This document shows, one piece after another, positions 43,116-54,665 of a stretch of 64,000 nucleotides of DNA. Each line of letters starts with the position of its first letter. Position 1 is the stretch's first letter. The notes under the pieces are model-generated. The model ran no database searches. It was given only the letters and a program-made list of their open reading frames with translations, and was not told where the DNA came from. This DNA is from Endomychus coccineus (lineage: Eukaryota; Arthropoda; Insecta; Coleoptera; Endomychidae), in assembly GCA_958510875.1 (NCBI GenBank), contig OY294067.1, positions 108,867,568-108,931,567 of the forward strand, read 5' to 3'. A program made the translations under genes and the position numbers.

Positions 43116-43619
43116 TTTTGTAGGACAGAAATTTGAATCTAACAAATACCTGGTGTGATATGAATATATCGTTGATTCGAAGACTTTTAAGACGATTGCA
43201 TGTAGTATATAAGGAACAAGACAATAAGTTATAGATTCCAATTTGAATCGAGCTTATCAGTTTCATACTGACCGCATATATTTATAGGAACTAGATAAGA
43301 CCAAGCCATAATTCAACTAACTCACGTTCAAAGTCGTTACCAGTAGAGGTGTTGAATATGTATGGAATGAAAATTACAAATATTCAAGCGGTACCTCCGC
43401 TGTCGCTATCTATAAAGAAAAATGAAGGCGTTCGTAATCTCGAAGCCACCAAGGATCGCGAAGACAAATTTGTCTAAGGTAGATATATTATTGTTTCAAC
43501 ATAAAACGGAGAATCAGTGAACAAAAGCGGTTATTTCTAATCAATCTCAGTGTAAAATAATGCAGAGGGTTTTATCGAGGAATAATTCAAACGCTAAAGT
43601 CACCTCTAAGTGGTGTCAA

Positions 43620-44610
43620 TCTAGAAAAAAATCGGGCGTTTTGACAAGTGGTTGCCAGGTGTTTGCCGAAACAACACTCTAACTCCTAATGTATGCCATG
43701 TCATGACAATGTTGGTATTCGACGAGCCCAGAAGTAATGTTAACTAGATGTCTCCCAGCTACACTGGCCCTACGATAACCAGTTATATGTATAGTGTAGT
43801 GTGAACAGCAAGAAATTATATGAGAAGCTTTTAACTACAATAACCAGAAATGTATTTTGTTGCTTACAACCGGCGACCATTGTTCACGAACTATGATGAT
43901 GATGACGTCACCACCGTTTAAAAACTAAAATATCAAAACAAATGTTTGAATAGTATCGACAAGTATTTCTGATTTTGACAAGTGGTGTCTGACAAGTGAA
44001 ATTTCAACTTTTCCAGAAAAAATCCAATATGGGGACGGCAAATGAGAGAAAACTTCCTGACATTTTGACATTTTTAGAAGTATTTGCCAAGGCCTCCGAC
44101 ATTTAAGCAAGTGTCGAACAAGTGTTTGACAAGAGTTCGACAAGTGTACACTGGAAGTGGTGAATTAAAAAATACTCATCACGAGAGGCGAGTAGTCATA
44201 TCCGGTGAAACCGGAAGTGAGTTATACAGTCGACACCTTGTCACAGCGGAAGTGTCAAGTTTCCGACAAGTATCTGACAAGTGCCTGACAAGTGAATTTT
44301 CAAATTTTTCAGAAAATTCAATATGGTGACAGCAAATGGGAAAGAAGCTCCAATTATAGCTTAACGCGGTATCAAATGGCTCATAGAGTACAAAATCGTT
44401 ACATACCAATCTAAGAAAGAGCTGTCAACCATTATGCCACCTACAATGGCGAAATATCTTATCTCATAAGAATAATATCATCTATCTACCATGAAGGTAG
44501 TGTACGCTAGAATGATAGTTCATAAACTACGGTCACCAGATGATGACATTATCACCACCGGTTGGAGAAATAAAATATGAAAAATGATAATTATAACATT
44601 TGTTTATTTA
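43620..44610. repeat. Repeat cluster rich in GACAAGTG
   Basis: gacaagtg or close variants recur near 43650, 43968, 43986, 43998, 44113-44147 and 44267-44300. A longer repeat (gacaagtgaa, ttttc, aatatgg, gacggcaaatg) occurs near 43990-44050 and again near 44285-44345. A second pair (gatgatgac, caccaccg) occurs near 43895 and 44540. No TIR or coding sequence established. Confidence 0.6.
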
Positions 44611-45530
44611 AAACAATTCATATTCATTGGGTAGTATTTTATTTAGGGCAAAATCTAGCAAGAATAGTTTTCGCCACTTAGAAGCTACTATGTCATAGCG
44701 TGAACATTAGGAATGAGGTATGTTCACCGACTATTAACCCCCCCCCCCCATTTTCACTCCCACAAAAATCGCACAAAATTTCTGGAAGTAAAACATTTTG
44801 AGAATAAATTTTTCTTCAAAATGAGTTCAGTTACAACTATATCGAAGAAACGCGTATGCACTAATTAAACGCGTACAACAAGGTATAACTTTTTGTTTCC
44901 AACAATATTATGGGAATGTTTAATTATTACTCGACTCATTTTATAGAAAATTTTAATGTCAACTAATTTTACTTCCAGCGATTTTTCTTCAAAATTGAAT
45001 CCTGTTCGAGTTAGTAAGGATTTTCTCAGATGTTTCAGCGATAAATGTGTGATAGGTATACAAATGGGCGTGGGGTGGGTAGAAATTGTTAAAAATAACT
45101 TTTGATCAATATAACAGTGTGAAATAAATATTATATGTTATAAGTTACATATGACTCTTTTTACAATGAGGAAATATCTAATTAATTAATTGATGAAGGG
45201 TTCCAGAATTATTGAAAAATTCTCAGGAATCTATAGACTAACAAACATATTAAGAAATAAATTTCGTTTGCACGACTCCTCCAAACCTACAGCGCTATAA
45301 AATACGCTTATAAGAAAAATGTGTTCAGTTTTTTATTGATAAAGAATCATACAACTCCTACAACGAAATTAATTTTTTTTTAATATGCGAAAAAACATTT
45401 CCTGCTTCTTAATGCTAACTCCGCGCGGCGGGAGGGGCATGATAGACGTACTCGATGGGGTCATTATCCACATTTTTATCGTAATTGCTGACAAAAAGTG
45501 AGACAAGACATTTTCTGGGGTTATAGCGGC
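44611..45530. other. Unassigned; C-run near 44739
   Basis: A homopolymer of about ten C lies near 44739-44749. No gene or recognised repeat. Confidence 0.35.
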
Positions 45531-45745
45531 GGTAGTATTATGCGGCAAGCTTACGTGATTTGAGATGTAATAACGTGATATGTAATTTAGATAATAATTT
45601 AGATATCTTGAAGTACCCAATAACCTGAATATCTTTTCCATACGTGAGCACAGTTTTGAATATTGAATTAAGCATTTGGTTTTCTAAGTAATCTATGAAA
45701 ATTTCCAGCAGTAAAGGCGATATCGATGACCCCATGGGTGGACCA
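45531..45745 (-). pseudogene. Penelope-like reverse transcriptase fragment
   Basis: The minus frame reads GPPMGSSISPLLLEIFIDYL, then TYGKDIQVI where the family has Y-V-D-D. G-x-P-M-G-S-x-I-S-P is the characteristic Penelope motif. Decayed at both ends. Confidence 0.7.
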
Positions 45746-46737
45746 GTGTATTAAGAATAAAATTTGTTGTGGAATTAGGAATAATTATGGTTTGATCCTG
45801 AAGATATCAGTACTTAATAATTTCTGTATAATTTTAAATAAGTAGGTATGTCTTATTTATAAGCAGTCCTGAAGCTTTTGCTTTGCTGATTATTTCCTGA
45901 TGGAACTGATGGTTTTTCCCATATGGTGTTCTTCATCCGAAAGCTATGTGCATTAATTTATACTTTTAGACAGAGATCAATCCTTTATACCTTAGGGTAT
46001 AAGACATGAGTATCTGATAGTTACACTACTATGTAAATGTGGTCTACTATCAGGCATTTTAGATATCTCTAAAATCAATTCAATTTTATAGGAAGGTCAA
46101 CTTATTCATATTTGCGGCATATTTCGATCAGGAAACTACACTGATTGTTCCTTGTTCCGTTCTGCTACTTTAAAAATGTACCTGTACTTGAATTCAACTG
46201 TTTCAATCCATTGTTCACTCCTCCTTAGGCCACTCACTTTGATGAATCATTTGTACATATGCTTTCACAATTAATTAAATAATAGCATGAAATACAACTA
46301 AAAAACATTATAACCGAGGAGTACATTGAAAGGTAATTTGCATAGTTCCACGAATGTCAATAACAGTATAATGTTTTGATTACGTGGTCTGATCTCACGG
46401 TCAGGAGCGGATTCAACTGTGTTCTAAATTTGGTAACATTCATTTTTTCAGAGAATATGAAATTAGATAGGTATACACATACTATTTGAGTAATTTAATG
46501 AGGATTAATCAATTCAATAACTAACATAAATTAAATTGCTTAGATTGCGATGGGTCTTATACAGAAATCTCTAAACAATATTTACCAAAAAAATGTATGG
46601 CAATAAATATAGTACTAAAAACAAAAACTTCCAGAGAATTCCACCTCCCTTGCTAAACATTGGTTCACATGAGACCTGAGACTAATTCTGTAAATCAGAG
46701 AGCTGATGTACAATCACTGAATCAAATGTAAACAATT
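45746..46737. other. Unassigned intergenic stretch
   Basis: No feature supported. Confidence 0.35.
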
Positions 46738-46941
46738 TTAATAAATTGAACACTCGCAAATTTCTACATCTTTCTTTATAATATTCAAATCAGTAGTACC
46801 GGTACAGCAAGGATATTTTTTATTGTAGTCATACAATTTCAAACACATCTGTTTAACGTTATACCTATTTGGCGCGAAGGGATTCTTGTTGTCAGGTCTG
46901 AGTTCGACAGATCGTTTTGCCTCTTTCTTGAGATCTGACGT
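46738..46941 (-). CDS. Terminal exon, cysteine-rich protein (unknown)
   Basis: On the minus strand the acceptor ccataattgcag (AG at 46942-46943) precedes 67 codons and TAA at 46738-46740, phase 0. The peptide reads TSDLKKEAKRSVELRPDNKN, then PFAPNRYNVKQMCLKLYDY, NKKYPCCTGTTDLN, and ends DVEICECSIY. Cys spacing is C-x11-CC-x14-C-x-C, all in the last 35 residues, which suggests a disulfide-bonded secreted domain. The family is not recognised. Codon usage and the absence of stops or mobile-element motifs favour a host exon. Earlier exons would lie at higher coordinates and were not identified. Confidence 0.45.
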   Translation of the reverse strand, partial: TSDLKKEAKRSVELRPDNKNPFAPNRYNVKQMCLKLYDYNKKYPCCTGTTDLNIIKKDVEICECSIY

Positions 46942-47335
46942 CTGCAATTATGGAAATATTACTTTGTAGTGGTTTTCTAATACATATTCAAATATTTTAC
47001 ACATTATTGTGTTACATCTTCATTTATCCGTGACTATTGAACTGTCTGTTAAGACCTAATTGATAAATTTATGAAATAAAAAACTGCGCCCATTGTATGA
47101 ACCTTGGTATATATAAATGTTACATAATCTGAGTCCTGAGCAGAAGCAACATTGTTAGACATACAGTTAATATGATATTACAATGCAACAAAGAATAATG
47201 TTTCTTTTCCAAGAAAGAGATTTAATGGTTACATGTTTTTGTTGACTCAGTTATAGTATAGGTTTTTATTATTGTACGCACGGCATCAAATCAAACTGAT
47301 GAATCCGATCCTGCATATACTTAGACACAACAGCG

Positions 47336-47442
47336 TATAAACAAGTTACAGTTGGGACTTCGCTTGGCAAAGGAGTAGTCAGTATTCAGTTAGTGAAAGT
47401 TTTACTTCACCGGAAGATTGAAGAAACGAAACAAATCCTAAA
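47336..47442 (+). promoter_or_regulatory. Candidate promoter and 5' leader exon of perilipin
   Basis: TATAAAC at 47336-47342, two arthropod initiator-like TCAGT motifs at 47380-47384 and 47386-47390, then about 55 nt without ATG ending in AAA|GTATGT at 47442/47443. The TATA-to-initiator spacing (about 45 bp) is longer than usual. It would be the non-coding first exon of the downstream plus-strand gene; transcript evidence is needed. Confidence 0.3.
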
Positions 47443-49109
47443 GTATGTTTTATATCATCAGAAATCATGAGCTCAGGTTTTTGATTGTTGTCATGTACAC
47501 CGTTTTTTCAAATTCACATTGCATAAAAACGGGTTGATGTATATAATAGAAATGGTAGCAGTTCAATTTGATTCAAATTAGTAAAAATTAGTGAGTAGGT
47601 GAAATATTGTAGGTGAAGTATTTAACATTTTCGAAATTTTGTGATATGATGATTTATCAAACGAAACAAATCTATTAAATACAATTTTGTAGTTCGATTC
47701 AAAGTTGGCAACTCCATCGCTGCGAATTCCATACAATTTGTTTTAAAATATTCGAGGAGCTAAATTTGTACCATCACATGACAGGTGAAATAATTAATTT
47801 CCATTAGTTATCCGATTATGCATCAAAATATTTATATGGTTGCAAAATCACAGTGTACTTTGGTACTTGCTGAAATCGTCTTGCATGACTGTCAATTTGC
47901 AACTATCTCCGATACGGCATGGTGCATGTTTTATAATTTACTACTGAGCAAATTATTCTTCACCTGGGAAAGATTCGAAAAAATAATAGATGTTGATGGC
48001 AAATTACCGTGTTGGTAACTGAAACGTACTGTTAAGTTTGCATTAACTTCCGAAGTCGGCTATTGATAAAATTAGCAATAAATTATTTGTTGCAACATGT
48101 TTACCATCAGCAAACAAATTAACACCACTGCAAATTCTATATCGAACTCTATAGACATTATAGAAAATTCATTAGAATTTACAACTCTTCATGGGAGTGA
48201 GATATTGTTGTAAACGTTTTTTTAAGTAAATATAATGTTGCAAAATACTCTCAAAATATTGTAATACGAATTCTATAAAACTTGCAGCCATGTTAATTAT
48301 TTTCCCGTTTTTTGTTTAATTTCGGTAGGTACTCCAATACACCACGAAATTTCACAAATTTCAGACTTAATGTTCAATTTTTATCGCATTTCTATTCACT
48401 GGCCTATAATAAGAAAATTATTCAAGTGAAATATTTGAGATCTGTTCTGATTTCCGTTTCCGGTATTTTGATTGAAATGTTTGTTCATTCTAAAATCTTA
48501 TGACTTATTAAAGAGTATTATAGCTGAGATACTAGATCAAATATATTCTGAATGACGAATTTTCCTATTACTTTTAATAAACATCAGTTCAACTTAAACT
48601 TATTTGAAATATATTAACGTTTATGTGTTCAAGTTTCATAGCACGACATATTGAAAAACAAAATCAATTCAGGATGTTTATGAATCATAAAATATCCTAA
48701 AAATAGAAATCGATTTCATAATCACATTTCGAAATTAAAAATTGTAACCACTTTAAGGGAGCTACTCATGAAAATCCTGGAAATTAATTTCACCCAATTT
48801 AAACAAGTATGAGTTGTTTGCCGGTCGAAAGTGTGAAATTTTTCATTAGGATGGAAGTCTTAGAACTTGCTTATAACAAATAGTAGCGGTAATTGTCTGA
48901 ATGACACTAGAGTTATCAGGGTTCTTACGTTCCAACCTCCACATCCGTCATGCTCATAGACAATATGATGGTAGGCTCTTAAGGTGGTAAAGAATTAATC
49001 ATGCTACTTCTATGATGAACTTTATCCAACTGTCCTGACTTAGTTTACGTATATGTAGATTCATGCTAATACGAGTATAACCAATGTATATTACAATATA
49101 CTAACCTAC
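47443..49109. other. Putative perilipin intron, no exon seen
   Basis: A 66-codon frame at 47818-48018 (HDCQFATISDTAWCMFYNLL) looks non-random but is not recognised and has no splice partner. Otherwise nothing. Confidence 0.3.
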
Positions 49110-49262
49110 CAGTTTCTGCAATTACCATTATCTTGCTTCATGGCAAAATTCTCTTTATATGGAGTTAGAATGTTCCTTCTAGTTTGACCCATATAGCATT
49201 TTGAACACGACTTCTGGCGCATATAATCTATACTTCCAACACAAATTTCAATGTTCACACAA
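49110..49262 (-). pseudogene. Penelope GIY-YIG endonuclease fragment
   Basis: The minus strand reads DYMRQKSCSKCYMGQTRRNI, then LTPYKENF. The Cys-x-x-Cys-Tyr-x-G-Q-T-x-R core matches the C-terminal GIY-YIG domain of Penelope-like elements (compare 52230-52934). Short and decayed. Confidence 0.55.
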
Positions 49263-49289
49263 TGCTCACATGTTTGGGAGTTAGGCTCC

Positions 49290-49713
49290 CAAACCTACGT
49301 TGAAGCTCTTAGATTCCATCCAGAAGAGAGCTATTAGCCTGATTGTTGATGTTACTCTCACGAATTCATTGACTTCTCTAAAACATCGTGGAAGATGTGC
49401 GATCTATCTCTTTTCTATAGATATTTCCATGGTCGGTGCTCATCAGATATCTCATCTGTTGTTCCACTACTAGAGATTCTAGATAGGCGGACTAGACGAG
49501 CCCAAACTGGTCACCTCTTTATTGTCAAGCTCGAGTCTTGCCAAACTCCTTGCTACCAGATTTAATTTTCCTATCGCACGGCGAAGTTATGGAACTCTTT
49601 GCCTAGTGAGGTCTTTTCCTATGCCTATAACCTCCAAACCTCCAAGAAAAATTCGAAAGCCTATCTCCTCTCTCAATATCTCACCACTGGCTCACATTCT
49701 ATATGCATTATAG
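49290..49713 (+). pseudogene. LINE reverse-transcriptase C-terminal fragment
   Basis: The plus strand in two or three frames reads LDSIQKRAISLIVDVTLTNS, LKHRGRCAIYLFS, RFNFPIARRSYGTL and SFPMPITSKPPRKI. It aligns with the family consensus order I-Q-K-R, S-L-x-H-R, R-x-S-R-L-W-N-S-L-P. It is the same family as 42016-42370. Several frameshifts. Confidence 0.72.
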
Positions 49714-49904
49714 GTTTTGCCCTCGTGTATATATAAAAATATTATGAGTAGGAGTAATTTTTATCCGGAAAAAATAGGAACGTTGAGTTTGTTATTCAGT
49801 CGATACAACGTACTGTAATGAATGATTCGAAACATCAACTTGTATACGTTTAGCAATATCTCTTCTACAAATATTAGATTACTAAATTACTGCAAAATTT
49901 ATAG

Positions 49905-49974
49905 ATGTCAGGCATTTTAAAATCGGAAAACGGTGGAAGTCGTCGTCTCTTTCCCCACACTGACACAGAATCAG
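49905..49974 (+). CDS. Lsd-1: Perilipin, predicted first coding exon
   Basis: Acceptor aaatttatag is directly followed by ATG at 49905. 23 codons plus one base reach CAG|GTTGGA (phase 1), which is exactly the phase needed by the next perilipin exon at 55226. The predicted N-terminus MSGILKSENGGSRRLF ... HTDTES is polar and low in complexity, as is usual before the conserved PAT domain. The donor is not optimal, and the exon has no homologue I can recall, so it rests on phase, position and the start codon. Confidence 0.5.
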
Positions 49975-50515
49975 GTTGGAACCGTAATGAGCGTAGATTA
50001 TACCTACAGAAGAACCTAAATCACATGATTTCACGGATATTTTCTGTTCAAAAATTGAGATACAGAGAATGTCAAATATACGTACAGGATGTTGTTATTA
50101 TATCGCACCACAACAACCTCTAACTTCATTGCCCGACATAGTCCTGAACCAAGGATTTCATAGTAAAGGATATATGTGCATAAGGTCAATGTAAAGACGA
50201 TGTCACGAGTAGACCAAACTGAAGATATAGATAATTATACTTGTAAACTGTTCATCAATGTTTGAGGTTGTTTCAATTGTTGCTTAGGTGAGTAACCAAA
50301 TTATTAATAATCAATCATAACATTTATGTAATTATCTTAAGCCGCGAAATAAAAATATAACCATGTAAATTATTTAGAATTTGTGTTGATTGTAAAATTA
50401 TTTACAAAATAAATAAGCACATTGTTTTAATTACTCATTCTTTTATAAAATTAATAATAATAATAATTACCGCTCATCGAAGAGTTAAATAGCGATGCTC
50501 TACCCAACTTATTTT
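49975..50515. other. Perilipin intron, no feature
   Basis: AT-rich; a short TAA/ATA run near 50445-50465. Nothing else. Confidence 0.35.
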
Positions 50516-50519
50516 TGCC

Positions 50520-51108
50520 TCACTATTATTCGGATTCTACACCCTCAAGGAATCAACGTCTCGGTAGGGTAAAAAGAATAGATGAAACTTACATTGAATT
50601 GATTTCGCATGAAGAAGCAATAACGAGCTCAAATATCTCAACAGTTGATGTTGAAAATGTCGATCCAAATATACAATATATTACTACACAGTAAAAGCTT
50701 CTGCTCTGAGTACTGAATCGATTGATTATAAAGTTAAATATGAAAAATATATAGTTGAATGACAGAAAATACGAATGCAAGTTTTCGAACAAAATAAAAC
50801 CATAAATCGTGTGAAAAAATCAATTGTCAATACAAATCTAAAATATCAAAATTGTTAAATAATCCGATAATCGTTGATAAAACTTTAGAAAAAAATCTAA
50901 TAAAATCAGATGAATTTATTACTTGAAAAGAAGCAGAGTTATATGGACTAGTGATGAAATGGCTATTGCATTCAATGTTAGATGCTATAGTAAAAGCTGT
51001 CACATTTATTTACGTGATAAATCATATTACCCTCTTTCATCAATTTCTCCATTACTTCGATATGAATTTAACTGTAAAGTTTGGATAAAATATTTAAATT
51101 TGTCTTAG
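50520..51108 (+). pseudogene. P-element/THAP9-type transposase remnant
   Basis: The 5' part reads HEEAITSSNISTVDVENVDP and NIQYITTQ; after a decayed coiled stretch, RVIWTSDEMAIAFNVRCYSK and HIYLRDKSYYPLSSISPLLR follow. The last segment matches the W-T-x-x-E-x-A-x-A-x-x-L-R ... Y-x-Y-L-R-x-x-x-x-P-L-P motif of P-element-like transposases. Stops and shifts throughout; the THAP finger and RNase H-like core are missing. Confidence 0.6.
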
Positions 51109-51439
51109 AGATTCTGAAATGTTTGTTTAATTTTAGTCGAGAATTTAATAATGCTTCTGTTATAAATATTTCATATTTGTGAAATTAAATGAACAAGCGA
51201 AAAAAAAAAGCTAAACACTAATTGAAAGAACTCCAATTTTATAGTTCATACTATGCTATAACTTGCAAGGAGGTCTACGGTATACGTTATTACCGAGTCG
51301 ACCCGACTATAAACCTTCTCTGTACTATACTCCATCCTGAACCTCATAGTAACAAGCATGTCTATGGTAACAAGCATTTCAAGGCACTCATCACTGTATA
51401 GGTATTTATAAACGGTATAAAATAAGAGTGTTTTACCTC

Positions 51440-51940
51440 TGTGTATACCACTGATTTATTGCTGCAAAACGTAACTGCAGTTTCGTTAGTGAAAATGTCA
51501 TTATCAAACGATAAGAGACTTAAATAAAAATGCTATTAAAAGTTCGATATTCACTAGTTCAATGAATAAATGTTACTATAGTTTCGCTAACACCGTAGCT
51601 TCTTCAAACAAATATTACAAAGTACTGACTACCTAATATATAACTTTAATGATAATCTTAGGATATATGGTTATTGGAATTTTAAGTTATTGGGTTTATC
51701 CCATTGAGTTGTTGAACCGGTATCAAACGGGAAAACCTAATCATACAAATTTAACAAGGATGAATTATTGAGTATTTGTTGATCGTTTAAGAGAATATCG
51801 GACTTCTTATAGTTATTATTTCCTAGGGATTCCTGCAAATCTGATTGAAGCTGTCGAAACACTGTAATACACATAGTTAAAGCAGTGTATTTCTGCTTAT
51901 CAATACGATAAATTACCATAAAGTAACGGCTTCAACAATC
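51440..51940 (-). repeat. Penelope-associated terminal repeat
   Basis: It contains tatagtttcgctaacaccgtagcttcttcaaacaa (about 51577-51612; each half is under 20 bases) and the tail gataaattaccataaagtaacgg (51905-51928). It lies immediately 3' (in minus orientation) of the Penelope endonuclease frame at 52934-52230. Related motifs without coding sequence occur near 7210-7440, 9110-9380 and 57665-57710. Confidence 0.5.
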
Positions 51941-52229
51941 AGTATAGGTATTTAATAAAATACATTTTTGATAATTCGACAATCACGCCTCCGAGGGTAG
52001 TATTTTCGTTGAATCTGGATTGGTTTCACTTCACACTGAAGTGTAAAATGTTTTGAAAAATGAAAAGTGTATACTTCGGAAGTTGGAGAATGAAACTCAA
52101 ATTTTACACAAGACTTTTAACATTTAATTTAAGAATGCTGACAAATTGTTTCACCACACTGTGGCATTTTCGAAGCAAGGAGTTATCAACTAAAGTTAAA
52201 TCTAAAAGTATGTCCTTAAATATCAGGGA

Positions 52230-52934
52230 TCAGAATGTGGTACAAATTGAGGGATGGGGGTGGATAATGGTGGGAGTGTTTACAAAATTGTTAACAAGCG
52301 GTGAATTATATTTATCGATTTGATCATTTAATATTACATTATTATTGTTTTTTGAGTGTTTTAATATTTCTATGAATTCTAATATATTAAGTTTATGTCC
52401 TTTTTCCTGAATATGTAGAATATCGGGATTGAGGGTGAAGTTTTGGTTATGTTCTAACAGGTGATTTGCGTAATTAGAGTTCTCTTTTTTGAGCCTGTAA
52501 CTTCTCAAATGTTCGTTGAACCTTACGCTGAAACTGCGTCCAGTTTGTCCTATGTACAAAGCACTACAGTCATCACATCTCAGTCTGTAAACTCCAGATT
52601 TCTTTAATTTATCTTTCTTAGATTTCGAGTTATTAATATACGAGCATAGGTTATTTGTTGTTTTAAAGGCAACGTTTTTATTCTGTTTTTTAAGGAACTG
52701 AGATATTTTTAGTGAATATTCACCTAAATATGTTAGACATGTGAAATTTGATTTTGTATTATTATTAATTTGCGGATAAATTATGTTTAAGGCTTTTTTA
52801 TTGAGTTTAGTTTGGAGTATTTTATTAATTATCTTGACATTATAACCGTTATTTTTGGCAATATCTATGATTGTGTACAATTCTAAATGGAAATTATCTT
52901 TACTCAATGGGACATTAATTAATCTATGTATCAT
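52230..52934 (-). pseudogene. Penelope-like element C-terminus with GIY-YIG endonuclease
   Basis: A 234-codon open frame on the minus strand. It starts in the linker between reverse transcriptase and endonuclease (MIHRLINVPLSKDNFHLEL). It then has SGVYRLRCDDCSALYIGQTG, the GIY-YIG core including the Cys-x-x-Cys that often precedes it in Penelope elements, with RSFSVRFNEH (catalytic Arg), NSNYANHLLEHNQNFTLN, and HKLNILEFIEILKH (catalytic Glu position). The reverse transcriptase is truncated away. The frame has no stop, so it is the best-preserved Penelope copy here. Confidence 0.88.
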
Positions 52935-53390
52935 ACAATTATATGTTGCTAGCTTGTGTGATTGTGGATGTAAAGAAGTGTTGTGTATTGTGATATGAAA
53001 AGTGTATATTTTATCGTGGCATAATGTATTTGTTTTGGGGAGGAAACACAGATGATAAACTGTTTTGGCTAGGAAGCGAACCGGGAATGCTTTTATCAGT
53101 TTTCGACAGGGTTCGAATACCCTGCCTCATGTTTACCTTTATAATACCGATTGTTGAGTAACCGTCAGCCTTCTTCAAGATTGGCCTCCGCTATCTCTGC
53201 AATGGCCGCGAATCCATTCCAGATAACTGGTATAGCAAGGCACAGACACCGTGGCTATAGCGGTGAACGCCATGTTGCTTACTCATAATTCGTAGAGCAA
53301 AATGCTATTGTAATTCATTTATTAATATTCAGATCATCCAGCAGAAGAAATATACAATTAAAGGATGGTACAATATCATTATTATTAATG
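52935..53390. other. Perilipin intron; weak tRNA-like B box
   Basis: cagggttcgaataccctg at about 53107-53124 resembles a tRNA T-arm but has an extra loop base, and no full cloverleaf surrounds it. It could be a trace of a tRNA-derived SINE. Confidence 0.2.
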
Positions 53391-53394
53391 TAGG

Positions 53395-53560
53395 GGGGAA
53401 CCTGTAAGATTCCTGTATGCCTAAGCCGAGACCCTTTGCACCCCATATCATCTCAAGGAGCGGTTCACACTCAAGATCTTGAGTCGATTGTCATGCTACT
53501 CAGCGCAGCATATGCTATATGGTTTTGCGTTCTTTCTTCAAGTGCTGCTTGTACATAGCG
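53395..53560 (+). repeat. Relative of the 14319-14560 repeat
   Basis: Shared order cctgt, tgcctaag, caccccat..., ggagcggttcacactca. Diverged; probably a LINE leader scrap. Confidence 0.4.
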
Positions 53561-53819
53561 CGTTGTAGACAGATATTATCGTTTTGAGAATAGTGGCGTG
53601 TTTGTTCAGAGATATAATACCCTTGCCAAAGCGTTTGCAGTATATATCTGCTCCCGTCTGTCCATTGTTTCTGGCACTATCAGTTAACCAGATTTCATCA
53701 TTGATTGGTGGTAGCTGAGAAAATTTTCTTTAGAGGGTTTACTCATACGATACCTCTCTTCGGAGATGTATCATGGTGACATCCCATCTGTTATCATTAA
53801 TTAATTTGTTTTTGTACTG

Positions 53820-54665
53820 ATTGGTAGTAATGTGTGGCTGCCTTTTATCTTCCAGTCTATTGACATAAAGTCAAGAGCAGCCCTTGTTGCCGCTCCTTAT
53901 ATAGTCAGATGGAATGATTCTAACCTCATTAGAGCTCCAAGTGAAGCTATGGGAGTAATTTCCATAGCTCCTATGGCCGCTCCTAAAATGAGGTTTCTCA
54001 GATACTCTAGGCCTGGTTGACTCATTTTGAGCTATGTTCTTCTCCACCACATCACTGAAGCATATGTCGATCTAGGTATAAGTATGGCTTCATAGAAACA
54101 CACTATGATGTTTGGGCTATTCTGCATAACCAGAAGACTGCAGTGAATTTGCAGCACAGCTTAGTCACTGATCTGCTGGAGTCAGTCCTTGGGTGGGTAA
54201 TTTCCTGTACTGGTGAAAACTGCAATCTCTGTTTTCTTAGGACTAACGTTCAGCTCTTTGCTACTGCACCATTCTTCTATGACGATCATAAGTATCTCAT
54301 CGGCATAGACAATCATGTGACATCCTAGGTTGACTTTACTCAGTTCACCATCGATCACTTCATTCCAGATGGTGAGTGAGAGTACAATATCCTGTGAGAC
54401 TTGTAGGTTCCTGTTTTTCTGCTAATCTTGAACTCAGGTACTCACTGGACTAGGAACTGCTTCATCTTTGAACGCTTCACAGACACTTTTGATGGTGGTA
54501 TTGTTGAAATCGCCCTCAATGTCTGAGAATTGTCCTACCGCATATTCTCCATCATCAATCTTATATTTGATGATGGAACGAGTGTGAGAAAGATTCCGTC
54601 GATTGTCCGTTCTATACGTGTCCAGTTTTTTTTCACCACACAAGAAGCGCATGACTGAGTGTTGG
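53820..54665 (-). pseudogene. R1/Loa-like LINE reverse transcriptase
   Basis: Minus-strand order: VGQFSDIEGDFNNTTIKSVC (motif A, D-I-E-G-A-F-N-N in the family, near 54540), VSQDIVLSLTIWNEVIDGEL (motif B region with PQG lost, near 54390), and CHMIVYADEILMIV (motif C, Y-A-D-D changed to Y-A-D-E, near 54300), then SKELNVSPKKTEIAVF. The sequence continues, degraded, to about 53820. Several stops. Confidence 0.75.

Noticed and set aside
42562..43158. Long plus-strand frames full of C-L-S-V repeats
   Set aside because: Product of the imperfect TCTG tetranucleotide array; all three frames give the same cysteine-rich pattern, so it is not a cysteine-rich protein.
53070..53150. Possible tRNA gene (T-arm-like cagggttcgaataccctg)
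   Set aside because: Loop has an extra base and no D-arm, anticodon arm or acceptor stem can be paired around it; at most a SINE trace.
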